Source: JAUIAI01 sp041396585
GTDB lineage: Bacteria; Pseudomonadota; Gammaproteobacteria; Burkholderiales; Burkholderiaceae_E
Length of the DNA: 64,000 nt
NCBI GenBank assembly: GCA_041396585.1
Contig: JAWKYG010000015.1
Coordinates: forward strand, 1-64,000
Direction: 5' to 3'
The number at the start of each line of letters is the position of its first letter. Within the stretch, counting starts at the first letter, position 1. Positions 26,906 to 35,526 of this stretch are shown here, piece by piece. Both the position numbers and the translations under genes were made by a program. A model generated the notes under the pieces. That model ran no database searches and was not told the origin of the DNA. It saw nothing but the letters and a program-made list of their open reading frames with translations.

Positions 26906-28429
26906 ATGACCGCAATCGACGCCTCCGACCTGATCGAATCGATCGCCGCCGGGCTGCAGTTCATCAGCTACTACCATCCTCGTGACTACATCGAGCATCT
27001 TGCCCGTGCCTATGAGCGCGAGCAAAGCCCGGCCGCGCGCGATGCGATCGCCCAGATTCTGACCAACTCGCGCATGAGCGCCCAGGGCCACCGACCGATC
27101 TGCCAGGACACCGGCATCGTCAACGTGTTCCTGCGCGTGGGCATGGATGTGCGCCTGACCGGGTTCAGCGGCTCGCTCGCCGATGCGAACAACGAAGGGG
27201 TGCGCCGCGGCTATAACGACCCCGCCAAACAGCTGCGCGCCTCGGTGGTGGCCGATCCGCAGTTCGAGCGCAAGAACACGCGAGACAACACCCCGGCCGT
27301 GATCCACACCGAGATCGTTCCGGGCAACACGATCGATGTGCGGCTCGCCGCCAAGGGTGGTGGCTCGGAGAACAAATCCAAGATGGTCATGCTCAACCCG
27401 TCCGATTCGATCGTCGACTGGGTGCTCAAGACCGTACCGACGATGGGGGCCGGCTGGTGCCCGCCCGGCATGCTGGGCATCGGTATCGGCGGCACGGCCG
27501 AGAAGGCGGCCCTGATGGCCAAGGAATCCCTGATGGATCCGCTGGACATGTCGGATCTGCTCGCCCGCGGGCCGTCCAATCCCACCGAGGAACTGCGCAT
27601 CGAACTCTATGAGAAGGTCAATGCGCTGGGCATCGGCGCCCAGGGCCTGGGCGGGCTGACCACCGTGCTCGACGTCAAGATCATGATGTTCCCAACGCAC
27701 GCTGCCTCGAAGCCCGTGGCGATGATCCCGAACTGCGCGGCCACCCGGCACGCCCATTTCGTGCTCGACGGCAGCGGCCCGGCATTCTGCGAGCCGCCGC
27801 CGCTGTCGGCCTGGCCCGACGTGCACTGGCAGCCTGACACCGAAAAATCGATGCGTGTCGACCTCGACACGCTGACGCGCGAGCAGGTCGCCGCATTCAA
27901 ACCCGGTCAGACCCTGCTGCTCTCGGGGCGCATGCTCACCGGCCGCGACGCGGCGCACAAACGCATTGCCGATATGCTCGCCCGCGGCGAGAAGCTGCCG
28001 GTGGATTTCACCAATCGGGCGATCTACTATGTCGGCCCGGTCGATCCGGTCGGCGACGAAGCGGTCGGTCCCGCGGGCCCCACCACCTCGACGCGCATGG
28101 ACAAATTCACCGAGACGATGCTCGGCCAGACCGGTCTGATCACCATGATCGGCAAGGCCGAGCGCGGGCCGGTGGCGATCGAGGCGATCCGCAAGCACAA
28201 GGCCGCCTACCTGATGGCGGTGGGCGGTGCCGCCTATCTGGTGTCCAAGGCGATCAAGCAGGCGCGGGTGGTGGCCTTCGAAGACCTGGGCATGGAAGCG
28301 ATCTACGAATTCACCGTACAGGACATGCCGGTGACCGTGGCGGTCGATGCCAATGGCACGTCGGTGCATGAGACCGGCCCGCGCGAATGGCAGCAGCGCA
28401 TCGGCAAGATCCCGATCGTGCCGGCCTGA
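26906..28429 (+). CDS. Class I fumarate hydratase
   Basis: Oxygen-sensitive [4Fe-4S] fumarase of the TCA cycle, 507 residues as in other beta/gamma proteobacterial class I enzymes. The N-terminal domain has RPICQDTGIVNVFLRVG with a cluster cysteine, NTRDNTPAVIH, AKGGGSENKSKMVMLNP and IGGTAEKAALMAKESL; the second domain has IYYVGPVDPVGDEAVGPAGP and TTSTRMDKFTETML. Additional cysteines at IPNCAATRH fit cluster ligation. Intact in one frame. Divergent from acs across 208 bases that must contain both promoters. Confidence 0.94.
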   Translation: MTAIDASDLIESIAAGLQFISYYHPRDYIEHLARAYEREQSPAARDAIAQILTNSRMSAQGHRPICQDTGIVNVFLRVGMDVRLTGFSGSLADANNEGVRRGYNDPAKQLRASVVADPQFERKNTRDNTPAVIHTEIVPGNTIDVRLAAKGGGSENKSKMVMLNPSDSIVDWVLKTVPTMGAGWCPPGMLGIGIGGTAEKAALMAKESLMDPLDMSDLLARGPSNPTEELRIELYEKVNALGIGAQGLGGLTTVLDVKIMMFPTHAASKPVAMIPNCAATRHAHFVLDGSGPAFCEPPPLSAWPDVHWQPDTEKSMRVDLDTLTREQVAAFKPGQTLLLSGRMLTGRDAAHKRIADMLARGEKLPVDFTNRAIYYVGPVDPVGDEAVGPAGPTTSTRMDKFTETMLGQTGLITMIGKAERGPVAIEAIRKHKAAYLMAVGGAAYLVSKAIKQARVVAFEDLGMEAIYEFTVQDMPVTVAVDANGTSVHETGPREWQQRIGKIPIVPA

Positions 28430-28455
28430 CACCCTGCCGCCCATGCGCGGGCTAC

Positions 28456-28475
28456 GGAGCGGGCCCGCCCGCTCC
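28456..28475. terminator. Stem-loop between fumarase and amt
   Basis: Perfect 9-base arms (GGAGCGGGC / GCCCGCTCC) with a two-base loop between convergent genes. Probable bidirectional terminator; no U-tract. Confidence 0.5.
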
Positions 28476-28490
28476 TGGCAGCGCCCCCGA

Positions 28491-29684
28491 TTACTTGTCC
28501 GATGACGCCGAGATCCTGTGGATCGACAGATCGGCGCCGTCGTACTCCTCTTCGTCCGACAGGCGCAAACCGAACACGGCCCTGACGATCGAATAGAGGA
28601 CGGTCGCGCCGACCACCGCAATCGCCACGCCGGTGAGCGTGCCGATGAGCTGCGCGACGAAGCTGACCCCGCCGCGGCCACCCAGTGCGCTCAGTCCGAA
28701 GATGCCACAGGCAATGCCGCCCCATACCCCGCAAAGGCCGTGCAGCGGCCAAACGCCGAGCACATCGTCGATGCGCCAACGGTTCTGGGTGACGGTGAAC
28801 ATGCGCACGAACAGGCCGCCCGCCACAGCCCCCACGAACAAGGCACCCAGCGGATGCATCACATCCGAGCCGGCGCAGACCGCCACCAGCCCGGCCAGCG
28901 GCCCGTTGTGCACGAAGCCCGGGTCGTTGCGCCCGGCCGCCAGCGCCGCCAGGGTGCCACCGACCATCGCCATCAGCGAGTTCACGGCGACCAGCCCGCT
29001 GATGCCCTGCACCGACTGCGCGCTCATCACATTGAAGCCAAACCAGCCAACCGTCAGAATCCACGCGCCCAGCGCCAGAAACGGAATGCTCGAGGGCGGA
29101 TGCGCAAGCTGCATGGAGCCGTCGCGGCCATAGCGGCCACGACGCGGGCCGAGGAAGAGCACGGCGATCAGCGCGATCCATCCGCCCACTGCGTGCACCA
29201 CGATAGACCCGGCGAAGTCATGAAACGGATGCCCGGCGAATGCCTCGATCCAGGCCTGGATGCCGAAGCGCCCTGCCCAGGCGATCCCTTCGAATAGCGG
29301 GTAGACCAGCGCCACCATCAGGAAGGTGGCGGCCAGCTGGCCATTGAAGCGCGCCCGCTCGGCGATGCCACCGGACACGATCGCGGGAATCGCCGCTGCG
29401 AAGGTCAGCAGAAAGAAGAACTTGACCAGTTCGTAGCCGCTCTTGAGCACCAGCGATTCGGCGCCCTGATAAAAGGACACCCCGTAGGCGATCATGTAGC
29501 CGATGAAGAAGTAGGCCACGGTGGAGACCGAGAAATCCACCAGCAGCTTGACCAGGGCGTTGACCTGGTTCTTGTAGCGGACGGTGCCAACCTCGAGAAA
29601 GGCGAAGCCCGAGTGCATGGCGAGCACCATGATCGCGCCGAGCAACACGAACAGCGTATCGACGCTGGTGACAAGCGTTTCCAT
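28491..29684 (-). CDS. amt: Ammonium transporter, Amt family
   Basis: A 397-residue membrane channel with 11 predicted helices. LAMHSGFAFLEVGTVRYKN, GIAERARFNGQ, FAGSIVVHAVGGW (first pore histidine), LGAWILTVGWFGFNVMSA and DVMHPLGALFVGAVAGG (second pore histidine) are Amt signatures. The ATG at 29684 has a GGGGGAG site upstream, so the earlier start was rejected. No glnK gene is adjacent, unlike most amt loci. A possible sigma-54 promoter lies about 85 bases upstream. Confidence 0.93.
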   Translation of the reverse strand: METLVTSVDTLFVLLGAIMVLAMHSGFAFLEVGTVRYKNQVNALVKLLVDFSVSTVAYFFIGYMIAYGVSFYQGAESLVLKSGYELVKFFFLLTFAAAIPAIVSGGIAERARFNGQLAATFLMVALVYPLFEGIAWAGRFGIQAWIEAFAGHPFHDFAGSIVVHAVGGWIALIAVLFLGPRRGRYGRDGSMQLAHPPSSIPFLALGAWILTVGWFGFNVMSAQSVQGISGLVAVNSLMAMVGGTLAALAAGRNDPGFVHNGPLAGLVAVCAGSDVMHPLGALFVGAVAGGLFVRMFTVTQNRWRIDDVLGVWPLHGLCGVWGGIACGIFGLSALGGRGGVSFVAQLIGTLTGVAIAVVGATVLYSIVRAVFGLRLSDEEEYDGADLSIHRISASSDK

Positions 29685-29767
29685 TGGATCTCCCCCCACT
29701 GGTGCACGGCCGCGTGCACCACGGCCGGGCTTATCCGTCTATCGAGCGCGCGATTGTAAGCGCAAGT

Positions 29768-29782
29768 GCGCACACGGAACCA
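29768..29782 (-). promoter_or_regulatory. Possible sigma-54 promoter of amt
   Basis: On the minus strand TGGTTCCGTGTGCGC has GG and GC at the -24/-12 spacing of RpoN promoters. TTTGGTGC occurs twice upstream (about 29814 and 29842), similar to half-sites of NtrC. Nitrogen control of amt is well known; the site is a weak match. Confidence 0.35.
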
Positions 29783-29851
29783 GCGGGCGTTCCGCTCAGA
29801 GCAGAAGGCACGTGTTTGGTGCTTTTGCGCTTTATTTTGGTGCGCAAACGG

Positions 29852-31513
29852 CTAGGCCGCCACGCCAAACTCGAAGTGCCGCCCGGGTGCGGCATCGAAC
29901 AAGGCGCGCGTGTATTCATGCTGGGGATTGGCAAAGACCTCGGCCGTGAGCCCGGCTTCGACCACACGCCCGCGCGACATCACCGCGACCTGATCGCAGA
30001 TCTGGGCGGCCACGCGCAGATCATGGGTGATGAACAACATGGCCAGGCTGAGTTGCCTGCGTATCTGCTCGAGCAAGGCAAGCACCTGGGCCTGCACCGA
30101 GACATCGAGTGCCGAGACCGCCTCGTCGGCAATCAGGAGTTCCGGGTCCATGGCCAGTGCACGGGCAATGCAGATCCGCTGGCGCTGGCCACCGGAGAAC
30201 TGGTGCGGATAGCGATCGAGCGCATCGGGATCCAGCTGCACCAGGGCCATCAGCTCGCGCGCGCGCGCGATCGCCTGAGCCCGCCCGGTGCCGTAGTTCA
30301 TCGGCCCTTCGATGATCGAATCGCCCACGGTGCGGCGCGGATTCAGCGAGCGGTAGGGATCCTGGAACACGATCTGTACCTTGCGACGCAGCGGCCGCAG
30401 CCGCCCGGCCGGCATCTTGGCGATATCCTCGCCCGCGAGCAGCACCCGGCCGTCGGTGATGTCGATCAGCCTGGACACACAGCGCGCGACCGTCGATTTA
30501 CCTGACCCGGACTCGCCGACGATCCCCAGGGTCTCGCCGCGACGGATCTCGAGCGTGACATTCTGTGCCGCGGCGACCTCACGGCGCCCGCCGAGGAAAT
30601 CATGGGTGACATAGCGCTTTTCCAGGCCTTCGGTGCGCAGTACGACCGGCGCATCGGCAGGCACCGCATCGCGATGCGGCGGATGATGGCTGGGCACCGA
30701 TGAAATCAGCATCCGGGTGTACGGATGCTGCGGCTTGCCAAGCACTTCGCGCGCGGCGCCAAACTCGACCATATCGCCCTGCTTGAGCACGGCGACGCGG
30801 TCGGCAATCTCGGCCACCACGCCAAAATCATGCGTAATGAACAAGACACCGGTCTTGCGTTCGGTCTGCAGTTCCTTGATGAGCTTGAGGATCTGCGCCT
30901 GCGTGGTGACATCGAGAGCGGTGGTCGGTTCGTCGGCGATCAACAGTACCGGCTCCAGGATCAGAGCCATCGCGATCATGATCCGCTGCCGCTGGCCTCC
31001 GGATAGCTGATGCGGATAGGAGCGGTACATGCGCTCCGGATCCGGCAGATGCACCTCTTCGATCATCTTCAGCACGCGCTGGCGCCGCTCCGCTGCCGAC
31101 AGGCTGGTGTGCTCGGCCAGTACCTCGTCGATCTGATCGCCACAGCGCATGACCGGATTCAATGCGGTCATCGGCTCCTGGAAGATCATGCCCATACGCG
31201 TGCAACGCAGTTCGCGCAGACGCGCCTCGCTCACCTGCACGAGGTTCTCGCCCTCCAACGCTATGCTGCCGGCCGAAACCTTCAGGGCCTTGGCCAGCAG
31301 GCCCATGACCGAGAACGCGATCACCGACTTGCCCGAGCCCGATTCGCCGACCAGACAGACGATCTCGCCCGGATTGACATCGAAGGACACATCGGTGACC
31401 GCATGCGAGCGATCACCATCCCTGGGCAGGCTGATGGTCAGCCCGGATACCGAAAGCACCGGCGCGCTCGAATCGGTCTTCGTTGCGGAGTTATCGTGCA
31501 TCGGGTCTGTCAT
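29852..31513 (-). CDS. Dipeptide/oligopeptide ABC transporter, fused double ATPase
   Basis: Two ABC ATPase domains in one 553-residue protein, equivalent to DppD plus DppF or to GsiA. Domain 1: Walker A GESGSGKS, signature LSGGQRQR, Walker B VLLIADEPTTALD. Domain 2: GESGSGKS, FSGGQRQR, LLIADEAVSALD. Each ends in the oligopeptide-type C-terminal segment (QHPYTRMLI; QHEYTRALF). Start chosen at ATG 31513; a TTG at 31525 is in frame. Last gene of the operon binding protein-permease-permease-ATPase. Confidence 0.93.
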   Translation of the reverse strand: MTDPMHDNSATKTDSSAPVLSVSGLTISLPRDGDRSHAVTDVSFDVNPGEIVCLVGESGSGKSVIAFSVMGLLAKALKVSAGSIALEGENLVQVSEARLRELRCTRMGMIFQEPMTALNPVMRCGDQIDEVLAEHTSLSAAERRQRVLKMIEEVHLPDPERMYRSYPHQLSGGQRQRIMIAMALILEPVLLIADEPTTALDVTTQAQILKLIKELQTERKTGVLFITHDFGVVAEIADRVAVLKQGDMVEFGAAREVLGKPQHPYTRMLISSVPSHHPPHRDAVPADAPVVLRTEGLEKRYVTHDFLGGRREVAAAQNVTLEIRRGETLGIVGESGSGKSTVARCVSRLIDITDGRVLLAGEDIAKMPAGRLRPLRRKVQIVFQDPYRSLNPRRTVGDSIIEGPMNYGTGRAQAIARARELMALVQLDPDALDRYPHQFSGGQRQRICIARALAMDPELLIADEAVSALDVSVQAQVLALLEQIRRQLSLAMLFITHDLRVAAQICDQVAVMSRGRVVEAGLTAEVFANPQHEYTRALFDAAPGRHFEFGVAA

Positions 31514-31546
31514 CCCTTGGATCAAGGCGGGCGCCGGGCGTGTCGA

Positions 31547-32473
31547 TCAGATCTGCTTGGACATGCGCGGATCGATGGTGTCGCGCAGACCGTCGCCGAG
31601 CATGTTGATGGCAAGCACGGTCAGGGTCAGGAAGATGCCCGGGTAAAAGATCGAGTGCGGATAAATCTGGAACAGATCGCGCCCCTCGGCCATGATGTTG
31701 CCCCAGGTGGGGATCTCCGGCGGGATGCCTACGCCCAGAAAACTCAGGATCGCCTCCAGCAGGATGGCCGAACCGCAGATGAAGGTGCCCTGGACGATCA
31801 GGGGGGCAACGGTGTTGGGCAGCACGTGGCGCACCAGGATCTTGGGCGTTGGCGTACCTACCGAGATCGCCGCCTCGACATAGGGTTCCTCACGGATGCT
31901 CAGCACGATCGAGCGCACCAGGCGCACCACACGCGGCACTTCGGGAATCACGATCGCCATGATCACGGTGAACAGACTCGCGCCCGACAGCGACACCAGG
32001 GCGATCGCGAGCAGGATGGCCGGTATTGCCATCAGGCCGTCCATGATGCGCATGATGATCGCATCGGCCCACCGGAAATAGCCGCCGACCAGCCCCAGAA
32101 ACAAGCCAATGACCACAGCCACCACGGCCACCGATATGCCGACCACCAGCGATACCCGCGCACCATAGATCACGCGCGTGTAGACATCACGACCGAGTTT
32201 GTCGGTGCCCATGATCGCCTCGACCGTATAGCGCTTGCCGGTTTCATCACGCAGACGCATCTCGTAGCCCGGCGGCTTGTTCCGGTTGCGCGGGCTGATA
32301 TCCGTGGGATCCAGCGAGGTCAGAAACTTGGCACCAGGCACCATCGCGACGATCAGCAGCATCAGCAACGCGCCGATCACCGCGGTTGGGTTACGCAGCA
32401 GACGAACCCAGACCGAGGGTTTGTCGGGTATGACTTGTGACTCCGCCGATTCGGCGGAAATGATCTCCGACAT
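31547..32473 (-). CDS. Dipeptide/oligopeptide ABC transporter permease, DppC-like
   Basis: A 308-residue permease. An N-terminal oligopeptide-permease extension with one membrane helix (PTAVIGALLMLLIVAMVPG) is followed by DKLGRDVYTRVIYGARVSLVVG, the typical DppC/OppC motif, and by the EAA loop RVVRLVRSIVLSIREEPYVE-AA with further helices. It ends with PRMSKQI. It sits 10 bases after the DppB-like permease and 33 before the ATPase. Confidence 0.92.
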   Translation of the reverse strand: MSEIISAESAESQVIPDKPSVWVRLLRNPTAVIGALLMLLIVAMVPGAKFLTSLDPTDISPRNRNKPPGYEMRLRDETGKRYTVEAIMGTDKLGRDVYTRVIYGARVSLVVGISVAVVAVVIGLFLGLVGGYFRWADAIIMRIMDGLMAIPAILLAIALVSLSGASLFTVIMAIVIPEVPRVVRLVRSIVLSIREEPYVEAAISVGTPTPKILVRHVLPNTVAPLIVQGTFICGSAILLEAILSFLGVGIPPEIPTWGNIMAEGRDLFQIYPHSIFYPGIFLTLTVLAINMLGDGLRDTIDPRMSKQI

Positions 32474-32483
32474 GCGCGCCCCC

Positions 32484-33425
32484 TCAGTAGCGAATCCGTG
32501 GATCGAGAATCGTGTAGATCACATCGATCGCCAGGTTGATGCCGATATAGACCAGGGAGAACAGGATGATCAGCGCCTGCACCGTGGGATAGTCACGACC
32601 CTGAATGGCATCCAGGGTCAGTGAGCCCAGACCGGGAATCACGAACACGCTTTCGGTCACCACCACGCCGCTGATCAGAATCGCGATCGCGATGCCGATG
32701 ACCGTCACGATCGGCACTGCAGCATTGCGCAGCGCATGCTTGACCAAGACCTTCGCCTGCGGCAGGCCCTTGGCCCGTGCAGTACGGACATAGTCTTCAT
32801 TGAGCACTTCGAGCACGCTGGTTCGGGTCATCCGGGCGATCAGCGCGATGAAGATCACCGACAGGGCGGACGACGGCAGGATCAGCCGGTATGCCCAGCC
32901 ACCGACCCCTTCGGTGATCGATTGATAGCCCTGCACCGGAAACCACTCGAGCTTCAGTGACAGCACATAGATCATGGCGTAGCCGATCACGAACACCGGC
33001 ACAGAAAAACCCACCACCGAAAAGCCCATCACCAGCCTGTCGATCCAGGAGCCCTGGCGATAGGCGGCCAGGGTACCGATCGGTACAGCCACCGCACAGG
33101 CGATCACGATCGTGAACAAGGCCAGCGACAACGATGGCTCCAGGCCGCTGGAGATCATGTCGATCACCGGCCGCTTGTAGTAGAAGGAATCACCGAAATC
33201 GCCGCGCAACAGATTGCCGGCATAGATCATGAACTGCGCCGGCAGCGAGCGGTTCAGGCCGAGTTGCTCACGCAACTGCTCGATGTCTTCACTGGTGGCG
33301 GCGTCGCCGGCGATGTTGGCGGCCGGATCGCCCGGGGTGAGCCTGAGCATCAGGAACACCACCACGAGCACCACCAACAACACGGGAATCGTGGCCAGCA
33401 GCCTCTTCAGCAGGTATTGCCACAT
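32484..33425 (-). CDS. Dipeptide/oligopeptide ABC transporter permease, DppB-like
   Basis: A 313-residue permease beginning MWQYLLKRLLATIPVLLVV, the conserved DppB N-terminus, with RLTPGDPAANIAGDAA in the periplasmic loop, the EAA-type loop RMTRTSVLEVLNEDYVRTA-RAKGL and the C-terminal FVIPGLGSLTLDAIQGRDYP, NLAIDVIYTILDPRIRY. Second gene of the operon, 152 bases after the binding protein. Confidence 0.93.
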   Translation of the reverse strand: MWQYLLKRLLATIPVLLVVLVVVFLMLRLTPGDPAANIAGDAATSEDIEQLREQLGLNRSLPAQFMIYAGNLLRGDFGDSFYYKRPVIDMISSGLEPSLSLALFTIVIACAVAVPIGTLAAYRQGSWIDRLVMGFSVVGFSVPVFVIGYAMIYVLSLKLEWFPVQGYQSITEGVGGWAYRLILPSSALSVIFIALIARMTRTSVLEVLNEDYVRTARAKGLPQAKVLVKHALRNAAVPIVTVIGIAIAILISGVVVTESVFVIPGLGSLTLDAIQGRDYPTVQALIILFSLVYIGINLAIDVIYTILDPRIRY

Positions 33426-33577
33426 GGTCTGTCATCCGGCCCCGGAAGCGCCCTGCGGCTGCGCAAAGCGACGGCGAACCAGCCGCCACGCGCAGGCAGG
33501 GTCGGAATGAATCCGAGGAGGGCCACGCCCCGGTTCAGCGGGCGGGCGCCTCCTCTCGAGACAGGCTCACAAGGAGC

Positions 33578-35164
33578 TCACTCGCCCTTCTTGTAGCCCC
33601 AGAACACCGCCACCGGCGAAACCGGCGCACCCGAGATGTTCTTGCCCATCGCGCTGGGCGCATACCACTGGCCCAGGTGGATATGGGTCACGTACTCGGC
33701 CTGGCGCTGCTGGATCTTCTTGATCAGCGCGAGTTGCTTGGCCTCGTCGGCCTCATCGGCGAACTCATCACGCAGCTTCTGGATCTGCTCATCGCAGGGC
33801 CAGCCGAACAGCGCCTTGTCGCAGGCCGCGTTGAGCATCGGCGTGGTCAGCGGGCTGGCATTGTCGACCGAGTTCCAGGACGTGATGAAAGCATGCCAGC
33901 CGCCCTCGGACGGAGCATCCTTCTTGTTGCGGCGCCCGACCAGCGTCTGCCAGTCCATCGACTGCATGTCCACCTTCAGACCGATGGACTCCATGGCCTC
34001 CTTGGCGATCGGCGGCAACGGTGCCAGGATGCCCAGGTCGGTCGGGTGCATGAGCACGATCGGGGTGCCGTCGTAGCCGGCTTCCTTGACCAGCGCCTTG
34101 GCCTTCTCCAGGTTGCCCTCGAGCTTGTCTTCGAAGCCCGCGTCGGTATCGAACGGCGTCCCGCAGATGAACATCGCCTTGCAGATCTTGAAGTACTTCT
34201 CGGAGCCGACCGCACCGAACAGGAAGTCCTCCTGGCTGAAGGCATACATCAGCGCCTGACGGATCTTCGGATTGTCGAACGGCTTGTGCAGCACGTTCGG
34301 CCGGAAGGTGTACTGGTTGCCGAAGGGGTTCAGATCCACGAGCTTGATGTTCGGGTCTTTTTCCATCAGCGGCAGCAGATCGTGCGAGGGCAACTCGATG
34401 ACATCGATCTCGCCCTTGGACAGCGCATTCATCTTGGTCTGCGCGTCACGGATCACCTTCCACACCACCTTGTCGACATGGACCACCTTGCCGCCGGCCA
34501 GGCCGTCACCCGGCTCACTGCGCGGCACATAGCCCTCGAACTTGGCGAACTCGGCCTTGTCACCCGGCTTCCACTCGTCTTTCAGGAACACGAACGGGCC
34601 ACTGCCGGTGTAGTCGGTGATCTGCTCGCCGGGAGGCGTGGCGGCAACCCGCGCCGGCATGATGAAGGGCACGTTCGACGAGGGCTTGCCCAACGCGGCG
34701 ATGATCAGGCCGGTGGGCCGGTTCAGTTTGAACTGGAACGAATTGGCCCCGGTCTCGGTGATCTCGGCCACATAGGACATCATCTTCTGTCCCATGGAGT
34801 CTTTGGCGCCCCAGCGCTTGATCGAGGCGATCACGTCCTTACTGGTGACGGGCGCGCCGTCATGGAACTTGAGGCCATCGCGCAGGGTGAAGTCGTAGGT
34901 CTTGCCGTCTGCCGCGACCTTGTACTCCTTGACCATCTGCGGCTTGATCTCGCCCTTGGAATTCATGGCGAACAAGGTGTCATAGACCATGTAGCCATAG
35001 TTGCGGGACATATACGCCGTGGTCCAGATCGGATCGACGATCTTCAGATCCGAGTGCATGTTCACGGTAAGGACCGATTCGGCCTGGGCGGCCGAGCCGG
35101 CGCCGAGCGCGGCGGCAACCGCGATGCCGGTCACGGTCTTGCGAAAGAAGCTCGTGAGTTTCAA
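33578..35164 (-). CDS. Periplasmic peptide-binding protein (SBP family 5)
   Basis: A 528-residue solute-binding protein with a signal peptide (residues 1-28, cleavage after AAQA). Family 5 features include HSDLKIVDPIWTTAYMSRNY at the mature N-terminus, DGLKFHDGAPVTSKDVIASI, GSGPFVFLKDEWKPGDKAEF and NPKIRQALMYAFSQEDF. The start is TTG with GAGGAG upstream. It feeds the adjacent permeases and double ATPase. The substrate is probably a peptide or derivative; the divergent M81 peptidase suggests it is hydrolysed after uptake. Confidence 0.92.
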   Translation of the reverse strand: MKLTSFFRKTVTGIAVAAALGAGSAAQAESVLTVNMHSDLKIVDPIWTTAYMSRNYGYMVYDTLFAMNSKGEIKPQMVKEYKVAADGKTYDFTLRDGLKFHDGAPVTSKDVIASIKRWGAKDSMGQKMMSYVAEITETGANSFQFKLNRPTGLIIAALGKPSSNVPFIMPARVAATPPGEQITDYTGSGPFVFLKDEWKPGDKAEFAKFEGYVPRSEPGDGLAGGKVVHVDKVVWKVIRDAQTKMNALSKGEIDVIELPSHDLLPLMEKDPNIKLVDLNPFGNQYTFRPNVLHKPFDNPKIRQALMYAFSQEDFLFGAVGSEKYFKICKAMFICGTPFDTDAGFEDKLEGNLEKAKALVKEAGYDGTPIVLMHPTDLGILAPLPPIAKEAMESIGLKVDMQSMDWQTLVGRRNKKDAPSEGGWHAFITSWNSVDNASPLTTPMLNAACDKALFGWPCDEQIQKLRDEFADEADEAKQLALIKKIQQRQAEYVTHIHLGQWYAPSAMGKNISGAPVSPVAVFWGYKKGE

Positions 35165-35526
35165 GTGGGTTTCTCCTCTGGTCTGTATGGGCGGCGCCGC
35201 TGATTGGCGCGCGCGCCTTGCAAATCCGCAGGTGACCGGCGCCGGGTCATGACGCCCCTCCTCCCCTGCGGATACCCCGCGCAGTCTAGCAGGCTACCGC
35301 GCGGTATGCCCTTGAGCGGGCGTGCTGGCGGGCCTGGGGGCCCCCTGGCCGCCAGACCGGGCCTGCGCCCGCCAGCGGTGCCGGTGGCGCACTGTTTCGG
35401 CACGCGAGTGCACGGATGGGGCGCAGCAGCTGGCATGCGCGAATAACAGGGGATCATGAGCCGGCTGCCACGCAACACGCGTGCCAGGCGCTAAGATCCG
35501 GCGATCAAACCTCCGGAGAGCTGAGC
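35165..35526. promoter_or_regulatory. Divergent intergenic region between the peptide transporter and the M81 peptidase
   Basis: The 362 bases hold no convincing gene. TACCGCGCGGTA at 35295-35306 is a perfect 12-base palindrome in the middle and could be an operator; a second symmetric GC block lies at 35332-35351. Promoters for both directions must be here, but I see no strong -35/-10 pair. Confidence 0.35.

Noticed and set aside
26867..28681. 604-residue open frame on the minus strand
   Set aside because: Antisense of the fumarase gene; composition is typical of GC-rich shadow frames.
33677..35203. 508-residue open frame on the plus strand
   Set aside because: Antisense of the peptide-binding protein, which has signal peptide and family motifs.
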